Positions 1 through 9,650 of a DNA stretch of 64,000 nucleotides are shown in pieces (the stretch's first letter is position 1; each line of letters opens with the position of its first letter). The stretch lies in NCBI RefSeq assembly GCF_900129425.1, contig NZ_LT670817.1, positions 8,584,001-8,648,000 of the forward strand, in the 5' to 3' direction. The translations under genes were made by a program, and so were the position numbers. Source of the DNA: Bradyrhizobium erythrophlei. GTDB lineage: Bacteria > Pseudomonadota > Alphaproteobacteria > Rhizobiales > Xanthobacteraceae. The notes under the pieces are model-generated. The model made no database searches. It was given only the letters and a program-made list of their open reading frames with translations, and was not told the DNA's origin.

Positions 1-11
1 CGCTGTCAGAT

Positions 12-959
12 TCAAGCCGCCACGCCGGATTTGCGGTCGGGCAGCCCGGCACGGGCGAGCCCGCCATAGAGCGTCTCATTAGGCATTTCCGCTTCCAGGA
101 TCGAGCGTACCGCAATCAGCTTTTCGATATCGATGCCGGTCGCGAAACCCTTGCTCTCGCAAAGAAACACGAGGTCTTCGAACACGACGTTGCCGGTAGC
201 GCCGGGCGCGAATGGACAGCCGCCCAAACCGCCCAGCGAGCCGTCGAGGATGCGCGCGCCGGCATCGAGGGCGGCGGACGCGTTTGCAATCCCCATGCCC
301 CTGGTATCGTGCAGATGAACGCAGACCGGCCTCGCGCCGGAAATCTTCACGACTGCGCGGGTCAGCTCTGCCACCTGCCTGGGGCCGGCATAGCCGACGG
401 TATCGGCGATGGCGACGAAATCGACGCCGGCCTCCAGACATTTTTCGACCAGTTTGATCACTTCATTGGGGTCGACGGGCCCGGTGATCGAACATCCCAG
501 CGCCATCGAGATCGCGGCATTGACGAGCGGCTTGTGCACGCTGGCGTCGCGCAACTCGCAAAGCCGCCTCACATTGGCGATGGCCTCCTCGCGCGACCGC
601 CTGGCATTGGCCTGGCTGTGCTCTTCGGTCGCCGAAACCACCGTCGCGACTTCGGCCACGCCCGACGCCAGCGCTTCATTGACGCCGCGCTCGTTGAGCG
701 CCAGTGCCACGCCGTGCGTGCCCGGAAGCGCCGCAACGGTCCTGACAATATCGCGCACATCGGCGAATTGCGGAAACGTGCGCGCGGGCAGAAACGAGCC
801 GACTTCGAAATGCCGCACGCCCGCGCCGTATTCGTCGCGGACCCAGCGTTGCTTCGCGGCTGTGGACGGAAAGGTCTTCACCAGTTGCAGACCGTCCCGC
901 AAGCCGACCTCGCGCAAGCTGACGCGATCGCCGGGATACACGTCCTGAACGCGGGTCAT
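12..959 (-). CDS. Hydroxymethylglutaryl-CoA lyase
   Basis: Predicted to split HMG-CoA into acetyl-CoA and acetoacetate in leucine breakdown. The 315-residue product matches the usual family length. Near the N-terminus is LREVGLRDGLQ, with the catalytic Arg-Asp of the DRE-TIM family. Further on are CVHLHDTRG with the metal-binding histidines and GGLGGCPFAPGA with the catalytic cysteine. The frame stays open upstream to a GTG at 1085, but homology begins at the ATG at 959, which overlaps the stop of the upstream CoA-transferase gene as ATGA. The two genes therefore look translationally coupled, suggesting a small acyl-CoA catabolic operon. Confidence 0.93.
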   Translation of the reverse strand: MTRVQDVYPGDRVSLREVGLRDGLQLVKTFPSTAAKQRWVRDEYGAGVRHFEVGSFLPARTFPQFADVRDIVRTVAALPGTHGVALALNERGVNEALASGVAEVATVVSATEEHSQANARRSREEAIANVRRLCELRDASVHKPLVNAAISMALGCSITGPVDPNEVIKLVEKCLEAGVDFVAIADTVGYAGPRQVAELTRAVVKISGARPVCVHLHDTRGMGIANASAALDAGARILDGSLGGLGGCPFAPGATGNVVFEDLVFLCESKGFATGIDIEKLIAVRSILEAEMPNETLYGGLARAGLPDRKSGVAA

Positions 960-2137
960 GCGAGCCTCGCAGCGGGTTTGGCGGTTGCAGGAAGTTCTTC
1001 GGCGTTGAGTTCGGCGCGGACCGCTTCGGTATCGGCGCCGAGCGCCGGCACTTTGAGCCCTTCGCCGATGCTGGCGCCGTTCCACTCGATCGGAAGCGCG
1101 GGGACTCGGAACGGCTCGCCATCGGCATTAGTGTTGTTGACGAGACCGCCGGGGCGCAGCACATGCGGATCATCGAACAGGTCTTCGGGACGGTTGATCG
1201 GCGAGAAGCAGATGTTGAGCCGGTCCAGCGTTGCGGAGAGTTCGGCTGCGTTCCAGCGTTTGATGATCTCCGCGGCCCGCGGAATGATCCTGGACCGCGC
1301 CAGAATGCGGTCGGTCGTGGTCCGCAGAGCGGGATCTTCCAAAAATTCCAGCATGCCGAACTCCCGGCAAAAACTCTGCCAGTGGCCTTCGGTGACGACC
1401 CCGATGAAAATGCGTTCACCGCCCGCCGTCTCGAAAATATCATAGATCGGCCAGGCGTGTTCGCGCTCCGGCATCGAGCGCGGCTTGTTGCCGGTCATCT
1501 CGTACTCGACCATGTGCTGGGCCACCAGGAACAGGCAGTTTTCGAATAACCCGATGCGGATATCGGCGCCATCAGCGGTGCCGCCACGCTTCTGGTAGAG
1601 CGCGGCAAGGATCGCGATCGCGCCGAACATGCCGCCCATGATGTCGTTGGCGGAAGAGCCGACACGCTGCGGCCTGGCGCTAGTGCCGGTCATGGCGGCC
1701 AGTCCCGACATCATCTGCACGACCTCGTCCAGCGCCGGGCGATGCTCGTACGGGCCGGACAGAAAGCCTTTGTGCCCGGCGACAATCAAATGCGGATGTC
1801 TTTTGCGCAGTTCTTCAGCGCCGAGCCCCTGCTTTTCCAGCTGGCCATCGCGGAAATTTTCCAGAAACACGTCGGCGCTGGCGAGCAGCCGGTGCATCGT
1901 CTCGCGATCCTCGGTCTTGGCAAAGTCGAGTACGACGCTGCGCTTGCCGCGGTTGAACAGCGGGAAGAACGAAGTTCCCATGCCCCCCAGGCTGCGGGTC
2001 TTGTCGCCGGCCGGTGGCTCGACCTTGATGATCTCGGCGCCGAGCTGCGCCAGAACCATGCCGCAGGTCGGCCCCATCACCATATGGGTCATTTCGACGA
2101 CCCTCACGCCGGCCAGCGGCAGTCCCGTCCCGGTCAT
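956..2137 (-). CDS. Family III CoA-transferase (CaiB/BaiF type)
   Basis: A 393-residue class III CoA-transferase that would move CoA between carboxylic acids through an aspartyl-CoA intermediate. The N-terminal VRVVEMTHMVMGP and KVEPPAGDKTR segments bind CoA in this family. The nucleophilic aspartate is probably Asp137 in RPALDEVVQ. It is coupled by a 4-bp ATGA overlap to the HMG-CoA lyase gene, so a role in leucine or methylglutaconate/itaconate-type catabolism is a reasonable inference. The substrate cannot be read from sequence. It is divergent from an MFS transporter gene 159 bp away. Confidence 0.88.
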   Translation of the reverse strand: MTGTGLPLAGVRVVEMTHMVMGPTCGMVLAQLGAEIIKVEPPAGDKTRSLGGMGTSFFPLFNRGKRSVVLDFAKTEDRETMHRLLASADVFLENFRDGQLEKQGLGAEELRKRHPHLIVAGHKGFLSGPYEHRPALDEVVQMMSGLAAMTGTSARPQRVGSSANDIMGGMFGAIAILAALYQKRGGTADGADIRIGLFENCLFLVAQHMVEYEMTGNKPRSMPEREHAWPIYDIFETAGGERIFIGVVTEGHWQSFCREFGMLEFLEDPALRTTTDRILARSRIIPRAAEIIKRWNAAELSATLDRLNICFSPINRPEDLFDDPHVLRPGGLVNNTNADGEPFRVPALPIEWNGASIGEGLKVPALGADTEAVRAELNAEELPATAKPAARLA

Positions 2138-2296
2138 CGTTGTCTCCCGTGCAATTTCGGCCGCCGGCCGTGCCCCAGACTAGGCTTCCGGGCGCTATCT
2201 GTTAAACATAATCGTGGCAAGCGACAACGGAAGCGCCGCGGGACAACGCAGCAATGCACGTTGCGCCTAAAAAAGAAAACCGCGGGAGAGGAAATC

Positions 2297-3703
2297 ATGA
2301 GTGCCGTCGGCATCGACTCCGGGCTTGATTTGGCCGCCGCTCGCGGTGGGCCGGACGAAATATCCCGGCGGCTCGAAAGCCTGCCCGCCTCGTCTTATTT
2401 ATGGCGCCTTGTGATCCTGCTGTCGCTCGGCGGCTGCTTCGAAATCTACGACCTGTTTCTGACCGGCTATATCGCGCCGGGCCTCAACCGCAGCGGACTG
2501 TTGACCACCACGACGCAGGCGTTTTTCGGCTTTTCGGGAATCGGCGCGTTCGTGGCGGCGACCTTTGCCGGGCTGTTCGCCGGCACCTTCTTTCTGGGCT
2601 TTCTGGCCGACCGGTTCGGGCGGCGCGCGATCTTCACCTGGGCGCTGCTTGGCTACAGCGCGGCGTCGGTGGCGATGGCGTGCCAGACCACGTCGGGCGG
2701 CGTCCTGCTGTGGCGGTTCATCGCCGGGATCGGCATCGGCGTCGAGATCATCACCATCGACGCCTATATCACCGAGCTGGTGCCGAGCTGGATCCGAGGC
2801 CGCGCCTTTGCAATCAACCAGTCCGTGATGTTTGCTTCCGTACCGGTGGTGGCATTGCTGTCGTGGTGGCTGGTGCCGCTGTCGCCTTACGGGATCGAGG
2901 GCTGGCGCTGGGTGGTCCTGATCGGCGCCGCCGGCAGCATGATCATCTGGGTCCTGCGGCTGTTGGTGCCGGAAAGCCCGCTGTGGCTCGCGCGCCATGG
3001 CCGAACCGAGGAAGCGCTCAAAATCCTTGGGGAGCTCGAAGCCTCCGCCGGCACCGCGCGTCCGCAAAGAACGGCCGACGTGCTGCCGGCGCGCGCGACG
3101 ACGCAAGCGGGTTTTGCCGATCTGTTCCGGCCGCCATATGTGTCGCTGGTCGTGCTGTTCATGGTGTTCAATTTCTGCCAGGCCTTCGGCTTCTATGGTT
3201 TCGCCAACTGGGTGCCGGCGCTGCTGGTCGAAAAGGGCATCACCGTCACCAAGAGCCTGCAATATTCCTTCATCGTTGCGTTTGCCTATCCGATCGCGCC
3301 GCTATTGGCCGCAAGCTTCGCCGACCGGTTCGAGCGCAAATGGATCATCTGCGGCGCATCGGTTGCGATCTGCGCATTCGGGATGGCCTTCTCGCAATTT
3401 GCGGAACCCGTGCTTTTGATCCTGTGCGGCGTGTTGATTACCGCTGCGAACACGACCCTGTCGTACGCCTATCACGCCTATCAGACCGAGGTGTTTCCGA
3501 CCTCGATCCGCGCCCGTGCGTCGGGCCTCGTCTATTCGATGAGCCGGATCAGCGCGACATTTTCGGGCTTCATCGTCGCCTATGTGCTGCGCGAGGCCGG
3601 GGTCCGCGGGGTGTTCGGCCTGATCACGTCGGCGATGATCGTCGTCATTGTCGTGATGGCGGCCTTCGGCCCGAATGTGCGCGGCAAACCGCTCGACGCC
3701 TGA
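2297..3703 (+). CDS. MFS transporter, metabolite:proton symporter type
   Basis: A 468-residue major facilitator with about 12 hydrophobic segments, resembling sugar or aromatic-acid symporters. The loop signature GFLADRFGRR lies after the second segment and a PESPLWLARHGR motif precedes the central loop. The frame is open far upstream, but homology starts at the ATG at 2297, with GGAGAGG just before it. It is divergent from the CoA-transferase/HMG-CoA lyase pair, so it may import a related organic acid; this is inferred from position only. Confidence 0.85.
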   Translation: MSAVGIDSGLDLAAARGGPDEISRRLESLPASSYLWRLVILLSLGGCFEIYDLFLTGYIAPGLNRSGLLTTTTQAFFGFSGIGAFVAATFAGLFAGTFFLGFLADRFGRRAIFTWALLGYSAASVAMACQTTSGGVLLWRFIAGIGIGVEIITIDAYITELVPSWIRGRAFAINQSVMFASVPVVALLSWWLVPLSPYGIEGWRWVVLIGAAGSMIIWVLRLLVPESPLWLARHGRTEEALKILGELEASAGTARPQRTADVLPARATTQAGFADLFRPPYVSLVVLFMVFNFCQAFGFYGFANWVPALLVEKGITVTKSLQYSFIVAFAYPIAPLLAASFADRFERKWIICGASVAICAFGMAFSQFAEPVLLILCGVLITAANTTLSYAYHAYQTEVFPTSIRARASGLVYSMSRISATFSGFIVAYVLREAGVRGVFGLITSAMIVVIVVMAAFGPNVRGKPLDA

Positions 3704-3746
3704 TGGAGGCCCTGCCAGGCCTTGCGGGCCGTTGCCGCAAAAGAAT

Positions 3747-4286
3747 TCATCGGTCCTCGAGATCGAGCGTGACGTCATAAACGCCGCGGTCCTCGGTATC
3801 CGTCGTGACCTTGAACCCCAATTCCCGGCACATCTTCAGCATGACGAAATTTTCCTTTAGAATTTCGCCGTAGATGCGGCGCAGACCTTCGGATTTCGCG
3901 TATTCGATGATCAGCTGCATCAGGGTCCAGCCCAGGCCTCTGCCCTTGAGATCCGATCTCAGCAGGATCGCGTACTCCCCGGCCTCGCGGCTCGAATCGA
4001 TATGGAGCCGGACGACGCCGAGCGTCTCCTGACTGGCTTCGTCGATGGCGATAAAGGCCATCGCGCGCGCATAATCGAGCTGCGTCAGTCTGGCGATGAA
4101 TTGATGCGAGAATTCCTTGATGGAATCGAAGAAACGAAGCCGCAGGTCTTCCTGGCTCACATGTGCCAGAAGGTCGCGGTCCCGGAACTCGTCATCCGGC
4201 CTGATCGGCCGGACAAATATCCGCCAGTCGTCCCCGAGAACAAAATGCCGCTGCCATTTTGGATCGGTCGATGGATCAATGGACAT
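3747..4286 (-). CDS. GNAT family N-acetyltransferase
   Basis: A single GNAT domain of about 179 residues. The acetyl-CoA binding loop is visible as LLRSDLKGRGLGWTLMQ, followed by EILKENFVMLKMCRELGF. The fold resembles the acetyltransferase part of Pat-type protein acetylases, but there is no attached acyl-CoA-synthetase-like domain, so the substrate is unknown. A second possible start lies at 4322; the ATG at 4286 gives the more usual N-terminus. It converges with the MFS gene, 43 bp away. Confidence 0.8.
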   Translation of the reverse strand: MSIDPSTDPKWQRHFVLGDDWRIFVRPIRPDDEFRDRDLLAHVSQEDLRLRFFDSIKEFSHQFIARLTQLDYARAMAFIAIDEASQETLGVVRLHIDSSREAGEYAILLRSDLKGRGLGWTLMQLIIEYAKSEGLRRIYGEILKENFVMLKMCRELGFKVTTDTEDRGVYDVTLDLEDR

Positions 4287-4525
4287 CAGGACACCGGAGC
4301 ATCTGGCTTGCACCATGTTCACTGGAACGCGCTACCGCGACACTTTTGTCAAGAACTCAGTCAACCCTGAATAAGCTATCGCCTTCCGAGGGTTCAATAC
4401 ATGCCCGCCATCGAAAGCGAATTTGCGCATGACCAACGCCAAGGCCACCAATAAGGTCCGGCTCTTGCCGAACCCCGTGCGCGTGTCTACCTGTCGCGGG
4501 GGTTTTTCGCAGAGGGCCAGCCAAT

Positions 4526-5278
4526 ATGTTGGATGCCGCCGTCAAGGCGTTTTCGCAGATCCTGTCGCCGCCGATGCGCTCCATCCTGTGGCGATCGATC
4601 GGGCTGGCGCTGATGCTGATCGTGGTGCTGGCGATCGGCCTGCAGCGGCTGTTGAGCTGGTTCGCGACCTCGGGCCAAGGCTGGGCCGAGGCGATGCTGG
4701 GCCCGGGCTTTCATACGCCGCTCGATGTTCTCGCATGGATCGTTTCGATCGCCGCCGGCCTCGGTGTGGTGGTCGGCGCGGTGTTCTTGATGCCGGCGAT
4801 CACCTCGCTGGTCGCCGGCGTGTTCGTCGACGAGGTCGCCGATCATGTCGAGCGCGAACACTATCCGGCTGAACGTCCCGGCACCGCGCTGCCGCTCGGC
4901 CTGGCCATGACCGAAGGCGTCAAGACCGCGCTGCTCACCATCCTGGTCTATCTGATCGCGCTACCGTTCGTGTTGTTCGCCGGCGCGGGCTTCATCGCGT
5001 TCTTTATCGCGACCGCCTGGCTGCTCGGGCGGGAATATTTCGAGCTCGCGGCGATGCGGTTTCGCCCGCCGGCGGAAGCCAAGGCGATGCGCAGACAGAG
5101 CGCCGCTGTTATCTTCACCGCGGGCCTGGTGATCGCGGCTTTCGTGTCGATCCCGATCGTCAATCTGGCGACGCCGCTGTTCGGCATGGCCTTCATGGTC
5201 CACATGCACAAGCGGCTGTCGGGTCGGAGGCCCGAGATGATCGAGCCGGGGCGGAAGACCCGCGTGCCGGTCATCTGA
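4526..5278 (+). CDS. EI24/CysZ-like integral membrane protein
   Basis: A 250-residue protein with several long hydrophobic stretches near residues 20-40, 68-95, 135-165 and 190-215. The pattern, with LLGREYFELAAMRF after the fourth stretch, matches the EI24 family that includes the sulfate permease CysZ. No sulfur-assimilation genes are nearby, so sulfate transport is not supported by context. It ends against a perfect-arm palindromic repeat that separates it from the convergent efflux operon. Confidence 0.8.
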   Translation: MLDAAVKAFSQILSPPMRSILWRSIGLALMLIVVLAIGLQRLLSWFATSGQGWAEAMLGPGFHTPLDVLAWIVSIAAGLGVVVGAVFLMPAITSLVAGVFVDEVADHVEREHYPAERPGTALPLGLAMTEGVKTALLTILVYLIALPFVLFAGAGFIAFFIATAWLLGREYFELAAMRFRPPAEAKAMRRQSAAVIFTAGLVIAAFVSIPIVNLATPLFGMAFMVHMHKRLSGRRPEMIEPGRKTRVPVI

Positions 5279-5283
5279 TTCCC

Positions 5284-5327
5284 CCTCATGGTGAGGAGCG
5301 CGTCTTCGCGCGTCTCGAACCATGAGG
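5284..5327. repeat. Palindromic intergenic repeat between convergent genes
   Basis: The outer arms CCTCATGGT (5284-5292) and ACCATGAGG (5319-5327) are perfect inverted repeats, and GC-rich inner arms continue the stem. It lies between two converging genes and could act as a bidirectional terminator. Repeats of this form are abundant in Bradyrhizobium genomes; that is recalled, not computed here. Confidence 0.75.
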
Positions 5328-5350
5328 CCCATCCTTCGAAACGCCGCCCG

Positions 5351-6979
5351 TTATGGACGGGACAATCTGAACCATCCCGTCACGACTCGTGCGCCGCGAA
5401 ACGGTACTGGCGTGAACGGCCCCGGAGGCGCCCGGGTCATCAGGGCCACCAGACCGAGGGCAATCATCGCAATCCAGAACGTCAGCCAGAAGCCGTCGAT
5501 ATAGGCCAGCACGTTGGCCTCACGCTGCACCAGCGCCGTGAGCGTCCCCAGCGCGCGCGCCGGCGCGGCTGCGGCGCCGTGGCCTGCGAAACCCTCCGAG
5601 AGTTGCTTCAGAATCCGGCCAACATCGAAGCTGCCGCCAGCGACATGCTGGCCGATGAAATTGGAATGGATCTGCTCGCGGACGCGGAGCCAGGTACCCA
5701 TCAGCGCCACGCCGATCTCGGCGCCGCCGAGCCGCATCACCTGGATATAGGCCGCCAACGCCGTGGCCCGCGTGAAATCGGAATTGGCCACCGCGATGAT
5801 GATGATCGGCAGCAGGGTGAACGCCTGCCCGATCGATTGCAGAACGACAATCATGACAAAATCGCCGAGCGCCCAGTCGTGCGTCAACTGCGTACCGAGC
5901 AGGTTCGCGCCAGCGAAAGCCGACAGGCCGATGATCAGCACGATGCGGGGGTCGAGATGCCTAAGCAGGAACACCGACAGCGGCACCAGCACGACCATCG
6001 GCAGCGCGCCATAGAGCACCAGCAGCACGCCGGTCTGTTCGGGGCGCAGTTGCGTGACGGTGGCGAGGAAATTCGGCACCAGCGATGAATTGGACAGGCT
6101 GGCGAGCGTGTAGAAAAGAATCACGATCAGCCCGAGCCCGACATTGCGCGCAAACAATACGTTGACATGGGCCCATGGCCGGCGAACCAGGGTCTCATTG
6201 ATGAGAAAGGCGCCGAGCAACACGCCGCCTCCGATCAGCAGCGCCGCGACCGTTCCGGATCCGAACCAGTCGAGGCGATTGCCCTGATCGAGGCCGGCGT
6301 AAATCATCGCAACGCCGGCGCCCAGCAGCAGCATGCCGCCCCAGTCGGCATCCGCCAGCAGTTCCCGGTTGACCGGTTCGTAGGGCGTGCCGAGATAGAC
6401 CATCAACCCCATCAGCGGCGCCAGCACCACGCCCTGCCAGTACAGCCACTGCCATCCCCAGTGATCGACGTAAAAGCCGACCAGCGAGTTGCCGGTGTCC
6501 AGCGCAAACCCGACCCGGATCGAATAGATCGCGATCGCCGGCAGCCACCACCTGGTCGGCAGATTGCGGAAGATGATCATCAACGTCGCGGGAACGAACA
6601 TGCCGAGCAACAGGCCGTGAGCGATGCTGAGCACGATCAGCGTGTCGTAATTTTGCACGGACGGGATCACCAGCGAGACCAGGGCGTAGACAAGGCTTGG
6701 AATGCCGAGAACACGGCGCAGGCCGAACGCGGTGGCAAGCCAGGCCACCGCGGGTGCGATGAAGATCTGCGAACCGATCGACGCCGTCGAGAGCCAGGCA
6801 CCCTCGTCGAACCCGAGCGAGAAAGCGCCGCGCAGGTCCGGCAATCCGACCGAGGTCAGCCGGCTGTCGAAATTGGCCAGAAAAGAACCGAGCAGCACGG
6901 CGCCGACCGCGAACAGCGGTTGCGGTGCGATGCCGCCCTGCGACAGCGGCCCGCAATCGGCGTCGCTACTTTGTGCCAT
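5351..6979 (-). CDS. MFS multidrug efflux permease, DHA2 family (EmrB-like)
   Basis: A 542-residue protein with about 14 hydrophobic segments, as expected for the DHA2 drug:proton antiporters. The N-terminal NFDSRLTSVGLPDLRGAF segment corresponds to the first helix and loop of EmrB homologues. The chosen ATG at 6979 overlaps the end of the upstream membrane fusion gene by 14 bp, marking a two-gene efflux operon. The permease would sit in the inner membrane and pass substrate to the fusion protein and an outer-membrane channel encoded elsewhere. Confidence 0.88.
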   Translation of the reverse strand: MAQSSDADCGPLSQGGIAPQPLFAVGAVLLGSFLANFDSRLTSVGLPDLRGAFSLGFDEGAWLSTASIGSQIFIAPAVAWLATAFGLRRVLGIPSLVYALVSLVIPSVQNYDTLIVLSIAHGLLLGMFVPATLMIIFRNLPTRWWLPAIAIYSIRVGFALDTGNSLVGFYVDHWGWQWLYWQGVVLAPLMGLMVYLGTPYEPVNRELLADADWGGMLLLGAGVAMIYAGLDQGNRLDWFGSGTVAALLIGGGVLLGAFLINETLVRRPWAHVNVLFARNVGLGLIVILFYTLASLSNSSLVPNFLATVTQLRPEQTGVLLVLYGALPMVVLVPLSVFLLRHLDPRIVLIIGLSAFAGANLLGTQLTHDWALGDFVMIVVLQSIGQAFTLLPIIIIAVANSDFTRATALAAYIQVMRLGGAEIGVALMGTWLRVREQIHSNFIGQHVAGGSFDVGRILKQLSEGFAGHGAAAAPARALGTLTALVQREANVLAYIDGFWLTFWIAMIALGLVALMTRAPPGPFTPVPFRGARVVTGWFRLSRP

Positions 6980-8138
6980 CCGCGCCCGTTTCGTCGGTGT
7001 GAATTCGGGTGACGACTGACATCCCCGGCAGCAGGCGCTCCAATAGCGGCTGGCCCTTGTCGAGCGCGATCCGAACCGGGATACGCTGAACCACCTTGGT
7101 GAAATTGCCGGTCGCGTTGTCGGGCGGCAGCAGCGCGAATTGCGAGCCGCTGGCGGGCGCGATCCGCTCGACGTAGCCGTGCAGCCGCTCATGCGGGAAA
7201 CTATCGACGGTCAGGTCGACAGGCTGGCCGGGTTTTACCCGGGTCAGCTGGGTTTCCTTGTAATTGGCGATGACATAGACGTTCGGCAGCGGCACCACGT
7301 TGATGAGATTGCTTCCGATGGTGACGTAGTCGTTGGGTTGCACCTGCCGCTCGCTCACCACGCCGTCGAACGGTGCGGTGATCCTGGTGTAACCGAGCTT
7401 GAGCTTGGCCGCGGACAGCGTGGCCTTGGCCGCCGCGATATCCGCCGCGCGTTCCTTCTTGTTGCCCGACAGCACCTCGAGCTGGTGGCGCTGTGCGGCG
7501 ACGACGGCGCGGCTGGCGCGGACATCGGCCTGGGCGCGGGCGTAGGCAGCGGTCGCCTGCTCAAACTTTTGCCGGGTGCCGGCGTCGGTTTGCGACAGCG
7601 ATTGTTGCCGCTCCTCCTCCTGACGGGCTTCGACTTCCTGGGCGAGCGCGGACACCTGCTGCGCCTCGGCCTGGGCGATGGTGGCGTATTGCAGCTCGAT
7701 CTGGTTGGCGAGGTTGTCGAAGGCGGCCTGTGCGGCGGCGACGCCGGCCTCGGCCTGCGCCACCTGCGCTTCGTAGTCGGCAGGATCGATCTGAATCAGG
7801 AGATCGCCGGCCTTGACGTGCTGGAAATCCTTCACCGCGACGGTGAGAACCTCGCCAGCGGCCCGGCTGCTCAGCCGGGTGAGCTCGGCCTTGATATAGG
7901 CGTCGTCGGTGGTCTGGATCACGGCGGCGCCGACCCAGGCGTCCCAGCGCAGCGTTGCCAGCGCGATAAATCCGAATGCGGCCAGCACGGCGAACAACGG
8001 AATCGCGAGGCGGTTCCAGGAACTGCGCCAACCAGCCAGCGGCGGCTGTAGCGCCGGCGCAGCGACCGCCGCCGCGGCGGATGGTGTCGACGCGGTCTGA
8101 CGCGCTTGTACCGCGCTGATCGGATCCTGCTGACTCAA
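6966..8138 (-). CDS. HlyD/EmrA-type membrane fusion protein
   Basis: Periplasmic adaptor of the efflux pump formed with the downstream MFS gene. Its 390 residues contain one N-terminal transmembrane segment (about 40-60), a lipoyl-like half followed by a long alanine- and glutamine-rich coiled coil (about 110-230), and the returning lipoyl/beta-barrel part with FDGVVSERQV. The start is read as TTG at 8138 because AGAGGGG lies about 8 bp upstream and no better in-frame ATG is present. No outer-membrane factor gene is adjacent. Confidence 0.87.
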   Translation of the reverse strand: MSQQDPISAVQARQTASTPSAAAAVAAPALQPPLAGWRSSWNRLAIPLFAVLAAFGFIALATLRWDAWVGAAVIQTTDDAYIKAELTRLSSRAAGEVLTVAVKDFQHVKAGDLLIQIDPADYEAQVAQAEAGVAAAQAAFDNLANQIELQYATIAQAEAQQVSALAQEVEARQEEERQQSLSQTDAGTRQKFEQATAAYARAQADVRASRAVVAAQRHQLEVLSGNKKERAADIAAAKATLSAAKLKLGYTRITAPFDGVVSERQVQPNDYVTIGSNLINVVPLPNVYVIANYKETQLTRVKPGQPVDLTVDSFPHERLHGYVERIAPASGSQFALLPPDNATGNFTKVVQRIPVRIALDKGQPLLERLLPGMSVVTRIHTDETGADGTK

Positions 8139-8245
8139 GGGCGGCCCCTCTCAGATCATTCTTTCTTCGACGAAACCCAAGGGAAGATTCCGCATGGCGC
8201 ATGATGCCGGCAGATCCGACCGACAGATATGATGGCTGTCATATC

Positions 8246-9055
8246 TCAAACCGTCTTTTCCGACCAGCGGCAGAGATCGTTGATCAGGCATACTTCGCAG
8301 CGCGGCTTGCGTGCGAGGCAGGTGTAGCGCCCGTGCAGGATCAGCCAGTGATGCGCGTGCAGCATGAATTCGGGCGGAATCACGCGCTCAAGCCCGAGCT
8401 CCACCTCGAGCGGCGTATTGCCGGGTGCCAGGCCCGTGCGATTGGCGACCCGAAATACATGCGTGTCGACCGCCATGGTGCGTTCGCCGAACGCCATGTT
8501 GAGCACGACGTTGGCGGTTTTGCGGCCGGCGCCGGGCAGCGATTCCAGTTCGGCGCGGCTGCGCGGAACCTCGCCGCCGAACTCGGCGATCAGTTTTTCC
8601 GACAGCGCGATGACGTTCCTGGCCTTGTTGCGATAGAGCCCGATGGTCTTGATGTAGTCGCGGACTTTGTCCTCGCCGAGCGCGAGCATCTTTTGCGGCG
8701 TGTCGGCAACCTCGAACAAGGCGCGTGTCGCCTTGTTGACGCCGGCGTCGGTCGCCTGCGCCGACAGCACGACCGCGACCAGCAGCGTGTAGGGATTGAG
8801 ATGTTCGAGCTCGCCCTTCGGCTCCGGATTGGCTTTGCGAAAACGGCTGAACGCCTCGCGGACCTCGGCAGGAGTCCAGGGTTTGACGGCCCTGATGGAT
8901 TTTTTCGCCGCGCGAAGCTGACCCGGTTTGGCCGCAATCTGTTTCGGCGTTTTGGCCGGGCCGGACCTTGCAACCGCCCGATCAGGGGCTTTTTGAACGC
9001 GTTTTGCGGCCGTCTGTTTCGGTTTGGGCTGAGGTCCGCGGGTGATTTTCGCCAT
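8246..9055 (-). CDS. nth: Endonuclease III
   Basis: DNA glycosylase/AP lyase for oxidised pyrimidines in base excision repair. The helix-hairpin-helix LPGAGRKTA contains the catalytic lysine, VDTHVFRVANR holds the catalytic aspartate, and the C-terminus ends with the C-x6-C-x2-C-x5-C iron-sulfur loop. The N-terminus carries about 45 extra residues rich in Lys, Pro and Ala, a likely disordered tail seen in related rhizobial proteins. The ATG at 9055 is chosen over upstream codons, which fall in the promoter region shared with the divergent DUF2244 gene. Confidence 0.95.
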   Translation of the reverse strand: MAKITRGPQPKPKQTAAKRVQKAPDRAVARSGPAKTPKQIAAKPGQLRAAKKSIRAVKPWTPAEVREAFSRFRKANPEPKGELEHLNPYTLLVAVVLSAQATDAGVNKATRALFEVADTPQKMLALGEDKVRDYIKTIGLYRNKARNVIALSEKLIAEFGGEVPRSRAELESLPGAGRKTANVVLNMAFGERTMAVDTHVFRVANRTGLAPGNTPLEVELGLERVIPPEFMLHAHHWLILHGRYTCLARKPRCEVCLINDLCRWSEKTV

Positions 9056-9077
9056 GATGCGGGTATACTGACAGGTC

Positions 9078-9596
9078 ATGACCGCAGGCAACGATTTTGA
9101 TATTGAGCCGCAGCCGGAACTGTTTTCGGCGCTGCTGACGCCGCACCGCTCGCTGAACCGCACCGGCTTTCTGCTGGTAATGGCATTTGTCAGCGGGGTT
9201 AGTTTTGCCGCCGGCCTGGCGTTTCTGCTGATGGGCGCGTGGCCGGTGTTCGGCTTTTTCGGCCTCGACGTGCTGGCGATCTACTGGGCGTTCCGGATCA
9301 ATTTTCAGCGCGCCAGGGCGTCCGAGGAAATCTCGGTCACGCCGTCCGAGCTGCGGGTGCGCCGGATCAGCCACCGCGGCCATGTGGTGGAATTCGTGCT
9401 CAATCCGCTGTGGGTGCGGCTCGATCAGAAGACGCATGCGGAATTCGGCATCGAAAAGCTCTATCTGGTCTCCAAAGGCCGCCACGTCGCGATCGCGAGC
9501 TTCCTGGGGCCCCACGAAAAAGCGAGCTTTGCCAAAGCTTTAACCGAGGCACTCCAGGCCGCCAAGCGTGGCCCGACCTACAACCCGATCGGGTGA
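9078..9596 (+). CDS. DUF2244 membrane protein
   Basis: A 172-residue protein of the DUF2244 family, function unknown. Two hydrophobic segments (about 32-52 and 55-72) form a membrane hairpin; a soluble C-terminal domain with VTPSELRVRR and FLGPHEKASFAKAL follows. The family is common in alphaproteobacteria, and in this lineage it often sits next to nth as here. Only 22 bp separate the two divergent start codons, so they share a promoter region. Confidence 0.85.
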   Translation: MTAGNDFDIEPQPELFSALLTPHRSLNRTGFLLVMAFVSGVSFAAGLAFLLMGAWPVFGFFGLDVLAIYWAFRINFQRARASEEISVTPSELRVRRISHRGHVVEFVLNPLWVRLDQKTHAEFGIEKLYLVSKGRHVAIASFLGPHEKASFAKALTEALQAAKRGPTYNPIG

Positions 9597-9650
9597 AAGC
9601 CTGTCGGGAATCGGGTGGTTCTGACCGCGCGCCCGTCCTACATCAGAGCC